This document shows, piece after piece, positions 1-7,790 of a stretch of DNA of 64,000 nt (position 1 is the stretch's first letter; each line of letters begins with the position of its first letter). This DNA comes from Deltaproteobacteria bacterium. GTDB lineage: Bacteria > Myxococcota_C > UBA6777. A model generated the notes under the pieces. It searched no databases. It saw only the letters and a list, made by a program, of their open reading frames with translations, and had not been told where the DNA came from. The translations under genes and the position numbers were made by a program. The DNA lies in NCBI GenBank assembly GCA_006226375.1, contig SBHC01000036.1, positions 62,001 to 126,000 on the forward strand. The letters run 5' to 3'.

Positions 1-42
1 AGGCTCCACTCCCTTATGGATTCTTGCCAACCGTTGTCTGTG

Positions 43-360
43 TTAACGTTCGGAGGAATTGGTCTTCGTTTCTTCCGACTGACGCGAAGCTTCTTCCACT
101 TCACGTTCGCGTATTTGACGATCCAACTCCAACTCCATCTGACGTCGTTCTTTTTCGAAGGCGAGTCGACGGCGGTGGGGTTCTTCTGTTGTTTTCCACC
201 ACCACCAGATCCGCCAGGCTCCAAGGGCGACAATCACCCAGCCAAGATTGATGTTGAGTTTGGGAATCGGGTACTGGGCCTGTCCTGTCCACTGTGAAAT
301 GAGCAAGAACAAGCCAATGGCGATCCAAAAGATCCCCATCCAAAGTCCCATCTGTCGCAT
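43..360 (-). CDS. Small two-helix membrane protein with charged tail
   Basis: I do not recognise a family for this 105-residue protein. Two hydrophobic segments (about residues 4-23 and 38-52, the second ending in a run of Trp) are joined by a short loop. They are followed by a highly charged, probably coiled-coil C-terminal half (about residues 55-105) rich in Glu, Arg and Lys. The ATG at 360 has a GAGGAG ribosome-binding site 7 bases upstream. It lies downstream of, and in the same direction as, the SRPBCC gene, with about 90 bases between them. The topology suggests an inner-membrane hairpin with a cytoplasmic tail. Function is unknown. Confidence 0.7.
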   Translation of the reverse strand: MRQMGLWMGIFWIAIGLFLLISQWTGQAQYPIPKLNINLGWVIVALGAWRIWWWWKTTEEPHRRRLAFEKERRQMELELDRQIREREVEEASRQSEETKTNSSER

Positions 361-448
361 ACGTATTCTCCTCTCATTGTGCCTTGTTGTGCAAGGGAAA
401 GCTACCTTGTCCGAGAGTGGACGAAGGCAAAGTGTCGGCTACTGCGTC

Positions 449-994
449 CTATTGGTTGGTAGGGTCAGCGAAGTAACCTGTCAATCCTTGGACAAGGCTG
501 GAGAGGTTGGGTTCCAGGGTTCGTCGAACCACGTTTTCCACCATGGGCTGAACTTTCTTGGCGAGCAAGCGCGGAACGCCCGGCATTCGCTCTGGATAAA
601 TCGTGAGATTGCAACGAATACGAATCAGAGTGTGCTGGTCGTTGGAGGGGTGAGGACCAAAGGAGTTGGTGCCTCGTGCATCGTACAGGTCGTTGGCAAT
701 CGGCGACTCCAACTCAAAGTCTACGGAGTAGGTTTTGTCGTTCCACAACGCGTAGTCTTTCCAAGAAAACAACTCAGGCTTGGCAAAGCGCTGCAACAGG
801 CTGGGAATGTTCGATGGCTGTGAAAACCACTGGTTCACCATCTTGATTCGTCCGTCTGCCTGCTCCTCCCGACTGAGGACATCAATGTGTGTAATGTCCG
901 GCATGTAGGGGACAATCTTATCCATCTCGTCGCGGACCAGCGGGTACACCACATCGGCAGGTTGGGTAATCGTTCCCTCGACCTCCAAAAGCAT
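449..994 (-). CDS. SRPBCC (START-like) superfamily protein
   Basis: This 181-residue protein has the look of a SRPBCC/polyketide-cyclase-like fold. The N-terminal beta strand ('MLLEVEGTITQPADVVYPLVRD') is typical of the helix-grip entry, with alternating strands through the middle and a long C-terminal amphipathic helix after about residue 140 that would line the hydrophobic cavity. There is no signal peptide, so it is likely cytosolic and may bind a lipid or other hydrophobic ligand. An AGAGGAG ribosome-binding site precedes the ATG at 994. The family assignment comes from sequence character, not from a catalytic motif, and the substrate cannot be named. Confidence 0.6.
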   Translation of the reverse strand: MLLEVEGTITQPADVVYPLVRDEMDKIVPYMPDITHIDVLSREEQADGRIKMVNQWFSQPSNIPSLLQRFAKPELFSWKDYALWNDKTYSVDFELESPIANDLYDARGTNSFGPHPSNDQHTLIRIRCNLTIYPERMPGVPRLLAKKVQPMVENVVRRTLEPNLSSLVQGLTGYFADPTNQ

Positions 995-1006
995 GTACTT
1001 GCTCCT

Positions 1007-1225
1007 CTAGCGTGAAAACAGGAGGTCATGGAACACAGACGCTCCTGGGTCTTCGTTGGGATGAAAGGCGGTGGGTTTCTCCAACGTCCTTCCGATGAGG
1101 GACTCTTTGGCGCTACCAAAGCCCTCTTGGGATAGCAATCGAACGCCCACAGAGTACCGTGCTTGGGGGGAAATGTCCAGAGCGCTTTGACCCAGTAAGA
1201 ACGGCTCGATCGCAAGTGGGTTCAA
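1007..1225 (-). CDS. Possible small hypothetical protein upstream of the SRPBCC gene
   Basis: A 72-codon frame, opening with TTG, ends 12 bases before the SRPBCC gene on the same strand. Its composition is protein-like (few Cys and Trp, balanced charges), but it has no recognisable domain and no clear ribosome-binding site. It may be a short leader gene or chance open frame. Low confidence. Confidence 0.3.
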   Translation of the reverse strand: MNPLAIEPFLLGQSALDISPQARYSVGVRLLSQEGFGSAKESLIGRTLEKPTAFHPNEDPGASVFHDLLFSR

Positions 1226-1303
1226 AACTTAATGTACGCATCATGGTTGGGACGTGGTACAACAAAGTCATGAATCCGCCAAGGATATGCATCCACGTAT
1301 ATT

Positions 1304-2182
1304 TTGTACAAAAGTCCGGATGTTTGGGAGTTTGAGCACGACTGGATGGGATGGCTCATGGATTTTGATCGTGTTAGCAACATCTATGATCGAGAGATTG
1401 TACCCATTTGGGGTTATCCCTTCTCTCGACTTTTGCTCAAACATCTCCCTGCTGTCCTTCAAGGGACGATCATGGAGGTGGGTTGCAGTACAGGTTATCT
1501 CTCCATAGAGCTGGCAAAGCGCCTCCAAGGAAACGCACGCATTGTCGCTCTTTCACCTTCGATGGAGATGGTGGAGCAGGCCTTTCAAAGGGGAGAGGAT
1601 GTTATCCGTGAGGGGAAGGTGTACTTTCAACACCACAACCTCAAGTCATTTCGGTTTGCTGATGGTGTCTTTGAACTCATTTACAGCAACCTGGGCTTGC
1701 ATTACCTCGACGATCCCGAAGCGATGCTTGTAAACAGCGTGCGTCTTCTTAAACCTGGAGGTCGTGCTTTCTTTACCCTCCCCATGCGGGGAAGCTTTGA
1801 AGAGCTGCTCTCCCACATCGCCACCTGCACCGAAAATCTTCAAGAAATGGAGCTCACGCGGCAGGTTTTGATGCACCAGGTTCGCTTCCCTGCCCCTGAA
1901 GAGTTTTTGTACCTTTTGCGAAGGGCTGGCTACGATGATGTCGCCCTTCATCTTCAGCCGTTTGATATGATTTTTCCAGACGGTCATTCTCTTCTGACTT
2001 CCGCGTTTTTTCGTCACCACTTCCTGCTGGAGTGGAGGGCGCATTTGACCCAACTCCCCTTCGATACCTTGCTCTCGGAGCTCGCGGACCTTTTGGATGT
2101 CTACCGCCAAGGCCAAGAGATTAAGCTATCCGTTCGGGCTGGCTGCTTTGAGTGCACAAAAGCTACAGCTTCTTTGTATTGA
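1304..2182 (+). CDS. Class I SAM-dependent methyltransferase
   Basis: This 292-residue protein carries the S-adenosylmethionine-binding Rossmann signature 'IMEVGCSTGYLSIELAKRL' (about residues 56-74). Later come the acidic/aliphatic strand-4 region 'FELIYSNLGLHYLDDPE' and the post-motif 'LLKPGGRAFFTLP', the usual order for a class I methyltransferase of the Methyltransf_11/BioC-like group. The C-terminal 130 residues are helical and probably define the substrate. The opening codon is TTG at 1304; ATG codons at 1346 or 1352 are alternatives and the true start is unsettled. The rubredoxin gene follows 80 bases downstream on the same strand. The substrate is unknown. Confidence 0.8.
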   Translation: MYKSPDVWEFEHDWMGWLMDFDRVSNIYDREIVPIWGYPFSRLLLKHLPAVLQGTIMEVGCSTGYLSIELAKRLQGNARIVALSPSMEMVEQAFQRGEDVIREGKVYFQHHNLKSFRFADGVFELIYSNLGLHYLDDPEAMLVNSVRLLKPGGRAFFTLPMRGSFEELLSHIATCTENLQEMELTRQVLMHQVRFPAPEEFLYLLRRAGYDDVALHLQPFDMIFPDGHSLLTSAFFRHHFLLEWRAHLTQLPFDTLLSELADLLDVYRQGQEIKLSVRAGCFECTKATASLY

Positions 2183-2262
2183 AACCTACTCTACTTTTTG
2201 CTATCCCAACCTCGTTCGAGGCGCACGAATTTTATACCCCATTCCCAAGATGAGGCACTCCT

Positions 2263-2448
2263 ATGACTTCTGAAGCAGATGAACTGTCCTACTACTGCTT
2301 GCCGTGTGGATACATTTACAGCCCAGCCGACGGCGATCCTGATGATGGCATCCCACCCGGAACTCCATTCTCTGAGGTTCCAGAAGACACATGGATCTGT
2401 CCCGTTTGTGGCGCAACCAAAGATCTATTTGAACCGATCGAAGATTGA
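2263..2448 (+). CDS. Rubredoxin
   Basis: A 61-residue protein with both iron-binding CxxC loops: '[10 protein letters not shown]' near the start and '[10 protein letters not shown]' near the end. They are separated by the diagnostic '[13 protein letters not shown]' stretch and the conserved Trp. Rubredoxins carry one electron on a Fe(SCys)4 centre in the cytoplasm, typically to oxygen-detoxifying enzymes or alkane/fatty-acid oxygenases. The length is normal. No partner reductase is adjacent. A fatty acid desaturase is encoded elsewhere in the window (53570-54643), but a link is speculative. Confidence 0.97.
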   Translation: MTSEADELSYYCLPCGYIYSPADGDPDDGIPPGTPFSEVPEDTWICPVCGATKDLFEPIED

Positions 2449-2526
2449 TCCAACGAGTGATTGATTTGTGGGGAGATAAAGAAGAAGAAAGCTAGGAACA
2501 AAAGAGGAGAGCAGGGAGGAGTTTTC

Positions 2527-3171
2527 TTAGCGCTGGGATTGGCTGTTCAAGCGATGTGCAAGCATGTGCTCCAATTTGGTGGAGTACTCTTCGATCTCGC
2601 TGACGATCTTCTTGGTCACGAAGCTGAGAACTGCGTGAGCGGTCAGACAGGGAATCGCCACAATCAAACCAAACGCTGTGGTGTTCAACGCCACGGAGAT
2701 AAACTTCGCGAGGAGCTTGGCTTTCTCGTCAGCAGCAGCACCGTCCAGGGCTTTAAACGCGTTGATGAGACCAAAGATGGTTCCAAGCAGACCAAGCATG
2801 GTTGCAACGTTTGCGATAGCAGCCAGGTTGTTGGTTCGCTTTTGGACCTTGGGAAGAATCTCCAAGGATGCTTCTTCCAACGCGTTGGAGATCGCGTCGC
2901 GACCTTTGTTGGCGCGAGCCAGACCTGCTTTAATCACCTTGGGCAAAGCAGCAGCAGGAGCTGCGTTGCAAAGCTTGATCGCTCGATCGATGTTGTTGGC
3001 CATGACCAGCTTTTGGATCTGAGCCATGAACGCCTTCCCGTTAATGTTGTATTTGAAAAACAGGAAGATAAATCGCTCAATGATTAGTCCGAGGCCTACC
3101 ACGGAACAAAGAGCGATAGGGTGCATGTACGATCCACCCTTAATATAGAAGTCGGCAATAAAACCCATCAT
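2527..3171 (-). CDS. MotA/TolQ/ExbB family proton channel subunit (orphan)
   Basis: A 214-residue protein with the three-helix layout of ExbB/TolQ: a first helix near residues 15-38, a long cytoplasmic loop containing the helical segment around 'DAISNALEEASLEILPKVQK', then two pore helices around 'TMLGLLGTIFGLINAF' and 'ALNTTAFGLIVAIPCL'. The second carries the conserved Thr that lines the proton path. Such proteins use proton-motive force to drive TonB/Tol-type or gliding machines. The ATG at 3171 follows a GAAGGAG site. There is no ExbD/TolR partner on either side, so it is an orphan here. It could serve the TonB-dependent receptor at about 20 kb or another motor. Confidence 0.9.
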   Translation of the reverse strand: MMGFIADFYIKGGSYMHPIALCSVVGLGLIIERFIFLFFKYNINGKAFMAQIQKLVMANNIDRAIKLCNAAPAAALPKVIKAGLARANKGRDAISNALEEASLEILPKVQKRTNNLAAIANVATMLGLLGTIFGLINAFKALDGAAADEKAKLLAKFISVALNTTAFGLIVAIPCLTAHAVLSFVTKKIVSEIEEYSTKLEHMLAHRLNSQSQR

Positions 3172-3360
3172 TTCTCGCGTTCTCCTTCACGGCAAGATAT
3201 TGAACGTCATGGTCATATATCATCTTTTGCGTACCCACGCAAGGTTCTTTTCGGGTTAGACAACCCATCCGAATTGGGGTTCCCATCATCCGGTATTTCG
3301 CTAGAAAGCGCAACACTCTTAGCAACCCTTTTTCTGGATTTGCTCTTGCACCAAACACAA

Positions 3361-3388
3361 ACGCGCCGTGGAATGTTCCACGACGCGC
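3361..3388 (-). terminator. Probable terminator of the basic repeat protein gene
   Basis: An inverted repeat (arms about 3362-3373 and 3376-3387, one mismatch) lies 55 bases beyond the stop codon of the minus-strand gene. On the minus strand it is followed by a T-rich stretch (GCGTTTGTGTTTGG), as expected for intrinsic termination. Confidence 0.55.
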
Positions 3389-3443
3389 TTCATGAGCCTG
3401 GGAAACTTAAATCACCAGGCCTTTCTACGTCAAGAATCGCGAG

Positions 3444-4970
3444 TTATCGCTTCTTCTTGTGCTTCTTCTGAGGCTTCTTTTTCTTTTTCTTCTTCTTGTG
3501 CTTCTTGCGAGCCTTGCGGAACTTCTTGGCTGCTTTACGAAGCTTCTTGCGAGCCTTCTTTGCCTTCTTGGCGACGCGCTTGTGAGCTTGTTTGGCCTTT
3601 TGGTTGACCTTCGCCGTTGCCTTCTTAGCAGCAGCGCTGACTTTGGCAGCAGCAGAGCGTGCAGCAGTGTTCACCTTGGCGGCAGCCTTGGCAGCAGCAG
3701 CGTTCACCTTCGCAGCAGCAGAGCGTGCGGCAGCGTTCACCTTGGCGGTTGCCTTTGCAGCGCCAGCGCTGACTTTGGCAGCAGCAGAGCGTGCAGCAGT
3801 GTTCACCTTGGCGGTGGCTTTCGCAGCAGCAGCGTTGACTTTCGCAGTGGACTTGCGAGCGTTAGCGTTGACCGTGGCCGTTGCTTTTGCAGCAGCGGCG
3901 TTGATCTTGGCAGCAGCGGCTCGTGCTTGCAGTCCAACCTTTGTTGAAGCAGCTTTGGCAGCCTTGTTAATCTGAGCGGTGCGCTTCTTTGCTCCAGCGA
4001 GCACCTTGCTTGAAGCTTTCTTGGCACCTGCGCTGATGCGAGCTGAGGCCTTGGCCGCTCGTGCGCCTGCAGCCGCTTTGGCTTTCTTCGCGTTCGAATG
4101 GATCTTGCGGAGCGCTGCAGCTGTGCCCTTGGCAATGGCTACTGCGTTGCGGGGATTCTTCTTCAGTGCTTTGGCTGCTTTCTTCAGCACACGGACAGCA
4201 GCAGCTTTGGCGCGTTTGGCAATGGCAGCCAGGTTACGCTTGTATCGTGCTGCAACGCGAGCTTTTCGGGCAGCGGCACGGCGAGCAATTCCTTTGAGAG
4301 CAGCAGCAGCGCGGCGACGAACGGATAGCTTGGCAGCAGCAGCACGGCGGGCGATGGCAGCCCGTCTGGCAGCGGCGGCAGCAGCAACCTTGCGTCGCGC
4401 GGCAGCAGCACGCTTGGCGATCGCGGCACGTTGGGCAGCGGCACGACGAGCGATGGCAGCACGCTTGGCGGCGGCTCGTTTGGCAATGGCGGCCCGTTTG
4501 GCAGCAGCACGTCGAGCAATGGCGGCACGTTTGGCAGCGGCGCGTCGAGCGATAGCAGCCCTTTTGGCAGCAGCACGCTTGGCAATGGCAGCACGCTTGG
4601 CAGCAGCTTGGCGAGCAATGGCAGCACGCTTGGCGGCGGCACGTTTGGCAATGGCAGCACGCTTGGCGGCTGCACGGCGAGCAATGGCGGCCCGTTTGGC
4701 AGCCGCGCGACGAGCGATGGCTTTGTGTGCACGGCGGGCTCGGCGGCGGATCTTGCGACGAATGCGACGGCGAACTTTACGGCGGATGCGGCGACGGATG
4801 CGGCGACGGATCCGACGGCGAATACGACGACGGATGCGACGTTTGATTTTCCGCTTCAGCCGGCGCTTAAATCGGTAACTGCCAGCTTCTGCAGCTTGCT
4901 CGGTTGATCCTGCAAACGTGAAGCTGAACGCAATCACGCTAATGAGTAGAATCCTTAACAATCTCGACAT
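3444..4970 (-). CDS. Exported, extremely basic Arg/Lys/Ala repeat protein
   Basis: No family with a known function fits this 508-residue protein. The ATG at 4970 has a perfect GGAGG 7 bases upstream; a longer reading from 4994 lacks this. Residues 1 to about 28 form a signal peptide (MSRLLRILLISVIAFSF, then an Ala-rich cleavage region). The mature part has four blocks: an (RRIR)n-type block; about twelve 11-residue repeats of the type RRAAAKRAAIA; a longer Ala/Lys/Val/Asn repeat region resembling histone H1 tails; and a C-terminal poly-Lys tail. Acidic residues are almost absent. Bacterial histone H1-like proteins share the Ala/Lys/Arg repeats but normally lack a signal peptide. Binding to extracellular DNA, polysaccharide or LPS is a plausible inference only. 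Confidence 0.75.
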   Translation of the reverse strand: MSRLLRILLISVIAFSFTFAGSTEQAAEAGSYRFKRRLKRKIKRRIRRRIRRRIRRRIRRRIRRKVRRRIRRKIRRRARRAHKAIARRAAAKRAAIARRAAAKRAAIAKRAAAKRAAIARQAAAKRAAIAKRAAAKRAAIARRAAAKRAAIARRAAAKRAAIAKRAAAKRAAIARRAAAQRAAIAKRAAAARRKVAAAAAARRAAIARRAAAAKLSVRRRAAAALKGIARRAAARKARVAARYKRNLAAIAKRAKAAAVRVLKKAAKALKKNPRNAVAIAKGTAAALRKIHSNAKKAKAAAGARAAKASARISAGAKKASSKVLAGAKKRTAQINKAAKAASTKVGLQARAAAAKINAAAAKATATVNANARKSTAKVNAAAAKATAKVNTAARSAAAKVSAGAAKATAKVNAAARSAAAKVNAAAAKAAAKVNTAARSAAAKVSAAAKKATAKVNQKAKQAHKRVAKKAKKARKKLRKAAKKFRKARKKHKKKKKKKKPQKKHKKKR

Positions 4971-5497
4971 GATGAGGCCTCCGGGATTGGCCACGCACGG
5001 GTGGCGTTAGGGTGATGGTTCCCTGGGGTAATGGAGATTATGTTTTGGTTTTCATCAAAAGTAGATGGGTACGTTTTTCTGTTTTTAGAAACACCTGGGG
5101 TTCGGCAAAAGTTGCTGGCCCGCCCTCAAAAAATATAAAAAGTTAATGAATCGTTATTGCAGGGGAAATTCCTTTTTGTTGTTAAGTCTGTGAACAAATG
5201 AATGCAAAATGTTGTTGTGACAATGAGGTCACGAACTTGTGATCACTCTCACATCTTTTCGCTGGATCTTCTTGTGCAGGAACTTTGAGATCGAAAATTC
5301 TCCTGTGGTAGCTTGGCATGTTGTTTGCTGACGAAAGAAGGAGCGTTATTCAGCCGGCCGCATTCCAAACACGCTCCATGTGATTGTTTTGGTGAGAGTG
5401 AGTAGTATCGATGACTTGTGTTGAGAGTATGTCTTCTTATTCTGGGGTATTCGTTCCTGTGGATTGGTTGAGTTCTGACTTGGAGGAGCATTGGACA
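4971..5497. other. Divergent intergenic region with regulatory palindromes
   Basis: This 527-base, AT-rich gap separates the divergent basic-protein and lipoprotein genes. No convincing gene is present. It holds an interrupted palindrome GTGAC-N6-GTCAC at 5217-5232 and, immediately after it, a CRP-like site at 5238-5253 (listed separately). Promoters for both genes probably lie here. Confidence 0.5.
5238..5253. promoter_or_regulatory. CRP-like palindrome TGTGA-N6-TCACA
   Basis: The sequence TGTGATCACTCTCACA matches the classical CRP/FNR-family half-sites exactly at both ends with a 6-base spacer. It lies 245 bases before the lipoprotein start at 5498 and 268 bases before the basic repeat protein start at 4970. 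Two further exact matches occur elsewhere in intergenic DNA of this window. Confidence 0.45.
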
Positions 5498-5923
5498 ATG
5501 ATGTGGCAACGTTTGAAATCGTACTGGATGCCGTTGGTTCTTCTCTCTGCTACAACGCTGTTGTGGTCCGGTTGTTCCGGGCTTCCAGGTGGTGGCGGTG
5601 GTGGCGTCACTAACCCCGATCAAGCATTTCAAGGCACATTCGAGTCGTCCCCGAAATCGGGTCAAGCCTCCCAAGATTACGAAATTAAGACCATCACCTT
5701 TGCCAACGACGGTTCCTTTAAAGTGTACCGAACGAAAGCCAAGCTCACCGCTGAGACTCCGGACATTACGGGAACCTACGAAGTCATCGACAAAGATATC
5801 GTGTTTAAGAATCCAGACGGCGAAGAGTTCGAAGAACGCGGTCGGTTCTTGGATGACAACAAAACCAAGTTTGAGTGGGCTCTCTTTACGATCGACGTTT
5901 TTGAAAAGAAATCAGCTGACTAA
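5498..5923 (+). CDS. Small lipoprotein, lipocalin-like composition
   Basis: I chose the ATG at 5498 because GGAGGA lies 10 bases upstream and the product then opens with a classic lipoprotein signal. That is a basic N-terminus, a hydrophobic core and the lipobox 'LLWSGC', with lipid attachment at Cys near residue 25. A Gly-rich linker follows. The mature domain of about 100 residues is rich in beta-strand patterns ('GTFES', 'TITFANDGSFKVYRT', 'ITGTYEVIDKDIVFKN'), like small lipocalin-type domains that report 'test value against expected' in many lipoproteins. Function is unknown. The product is 141 residues. Confidence 0.75.
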   Translation: MMWQRLKSYWMPLVLLSATTLLWSGCSGLPGGGGGGVTNPDQAFQGTFESSPKSGQASQDYEIKTITFANDGSFKVYRTKAKLTAETPDITGTYEVIDKDIVFKNPDGEEFEERGRFLDDNKTKFEWALFTIDVFEKKSAD

Positions 5924-6194
5924 GTCAAGAGTGCAATCGAACGATCGTGGCGATTCGTTGTTCAAGGCAGCGGTGGCGCTGATGTGTTGAACGAACGCTG
6001 AAAAAAGTTGTGCTGTGAAGTTCTGCGAAACGAACCCATAGGAAGAGGGGAACTTCCTACCTAGCATTGGAGTAGATCTCTAGAAGATTGCTGGAGGAAT
6101 GGAGTAGAGAAACTCCACCAGTTCTCTCTTAAAGGAGATGAAAACTTCAAAGTGGAAAAGGTTTGAAGAGGGAATCGAAGGAAGGTCTGGGGAA

Positions 6195-6217
6195 GGGAAG
6201 CTTGAAGATAGCTTCCC
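6195..6217. terminator. Hairpin at the 3' end of the Pro/Ala-rich membrane protein gene
   Basis: A perfect 7-bp stem (GGGAAGC / GCTTCCC) with a 9-base loop lies immediately beyond the minus-strand stop codon at 6219. Read on the plus strand it is followed by TTTATTCTTT, so it could also stop transcripts coming from the lipoprotein gene at 5923. It is likely shared by the two convergent genes. Confidence 0.5.
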
Positions 6218-6218
6218 T

Positions 6219-7559
6219 TTATTCTTTAAGCTGGAAGACGGTGAAGGATGAGCTTGCGCCAGAAAGAGTCGTCTTTTTTCCGGGGGCCGCTGGTGGGGGA
6301 ACCATGGCTTTGGGTTCGGGTTTGGCGGGTTTGCTGGTGTATGCCACGATAAACAATACCGCTGCTGAAGCCACACCGGCCAGAGCGAAACCAAGACCTA
6401 CATTGGAGACCATGGCATTGGTTTGGCCTTCGCGCTCCAACGGTTGGATATCATTTCTATAGGACAACGCCTGTCCTGTTTGACTTTCCTTGAGGGCCTG
6501 ATCGATCTGACCTTGCTTGGCATTGGCTAGAGCGCCAAAACTAATCGCGACACCTGCCGATGCTGCGGCGACGCCCACAGAAACCCAAGCCCAGAACACA
6601 GGCTTTTTCCAAAGGGGCTTGCCTGGTGGTGTTTGGGTTTTGCCAATGGTTCCAGCGTTGGCCTGTGCCACTTTCTTTTCCACACGACGCACTGGAGGTG
6701 CGGTTCGACGTGGCTCAGGGCGCGGAGTCGGCGTCTTGGCGACAGCGCGGGGCGCTGGAGGAGCAGGTCGACGGATCTTGATCGGCTTAAAGGTCATGCG
6801 GGGTGCCGGTCGTGCAGCAGGCTCAGGCACTACAGGGCGTGCAGGCTCTGGAGCAATCCTTGGCATCGCGCGAGGAGCTGGTTTTGGCTCAACGCGTGGA
6901 GCTACCGGACGAGGTTGTGGTCGGGGATCCTCGGGTGGTGGAGGGATCACAGGTCGAGGCGCTGGAGCAGCCGGGCGAGGTGCAGCCGGTCTTGGAGCCG
7001 GTGCAGCCGGACGAGGCGCGGCAGGTCGTGGCGCTGGAGCAGCCGGGCGTGGAGCCGGAGCGGCCGGTCGTGGTGTCGGACGTGCAGCAGGAACTGCAAC
7101 AGCAAAACCGATCTTGCTCGCCAAGGAAGCCGCTGCTGCGTTTACATCCTTGGTCATGAACGTGTGCGATGCAGCTTTGACTGTCTGTCCTGTATTTCCG
7201 TCAATTTTACGGAGCATGGCCAGCACCATTGGGCCACCGGCAGGGAGTACGCGCAGGTGGTACAAGTAGCGAGCGCTTCGCATCTTGGCCAGGCGCTGCA
7301 TACATGCAGGCGTGTCTGAAGCGCAACCGAGAGTCAACCGCGCCATCATGGGAGAGAGTGGGTTGCCGAGCAGTTTCACCTGACTTTGTTTGTTCAGCAA
7401 GACACGCAACTGCTTGTCCAACTGACTGGCGACATTGGCAGGCGCGCCTTCTGCTTGCAACAGATCCACTTTGTCCTGGGCCTGGGCGTGTGTAAGCCCC
7501 AGCGTACCCATAAACATTCCAACACAAACACCAATCCAAAAACGTTTGGATAGCATCAT
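6219..7559 (-). CDS. Exported Pro/Ala-rich membrane-anchored protein
   Basis: A 446-residue protein whose function I do not recognise. It has a signal peptide (about residues 1-28, ending AQA), an N-terminal globular region of about 130 residues with a Cys pair ('LGCASDTPACMQ'), and a long low-complexity region of PRPAAPAP-type repeats (about residues 155-315). Near the C-terminus are two hydrophobic helices ('WAWVSVGVAAASAGVAI' and 'GLGFALAGVASAAVLFIVAY') flanking a short loop, then a basic tail. The layout, periplasmic sensor-like domain plus Pro-rich spacer plus two-helix hairpin, recurs in myxobacterial hypothetical proteins. A GAGGAAG site precedes the start. The Pro-rich part may span the periplasm. 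Confidence 0.75.
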   Translation of the reverse strand: MMLSKRFWIGVCVGMFMGTLGLTHAQAQDKVDLLQAEGAPANVASQLDKQLRVLLNKQSQVKLLGNPLSPMMARLTLGCASDTPACMQRLAKMRSARYLYHLRVLPAGGPMVLAMLRKIDGNTGQTVKAASHTFMTKDVNAAAASLASKIGFAVAVPAARPTPRPAAPAPRPAAPAPRPAAPRPAAPAPRPAAPRPAAPAPRPVIPPPPEDPRPQPRPVAPRVEPKPAPRAMPRIAPEPARPVVPEPAARPAPRMTFKPIKIRRPAPPAPRAVAKTPTPRPEPRRTAPPVRRVEKKVAQANAGTIGKTQTPPGKPLWKKPVFWAWVSVGVAAASAGVAISFGALANAKQGQIDQALKESQTGQALSYRNDIQPLEREGQTNAMVSNVGLGFALAGVASAAVLFIVAYTSKPAKPEPKAMVPPPAAPGKKTTLSGASSSFTVFQLKE

Positions 7560-7790
7560 CCAACTTCCTCAACAAACAAGGGTTAATGGGAAAACAGAAA
7601 GGAGCACGAGGTCCTCCAATCCCAATAGGGGTCGAGCATAAACGCCTCGTTTCTTACTGTCAACTTTGCAAGAAAGCCAATTCCTGCTGTATATATGTGC
7701 ACCACCACGAGAACTTCTCGTGATCACTACTAACGAGTCAACGCCACAAACGTTTTGAACAACGCAGTTTCATCGAAGGAATCCTTCATC

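Noticed and set aside
4061-4907. Several open frames of 70-300 residues on both strands within the basic repeat gene
   Set aside because: They are by-products of the repetitive GC-rich codons. Only the minus-strand frame has a signal peptide and a strong ribosome-binding site.
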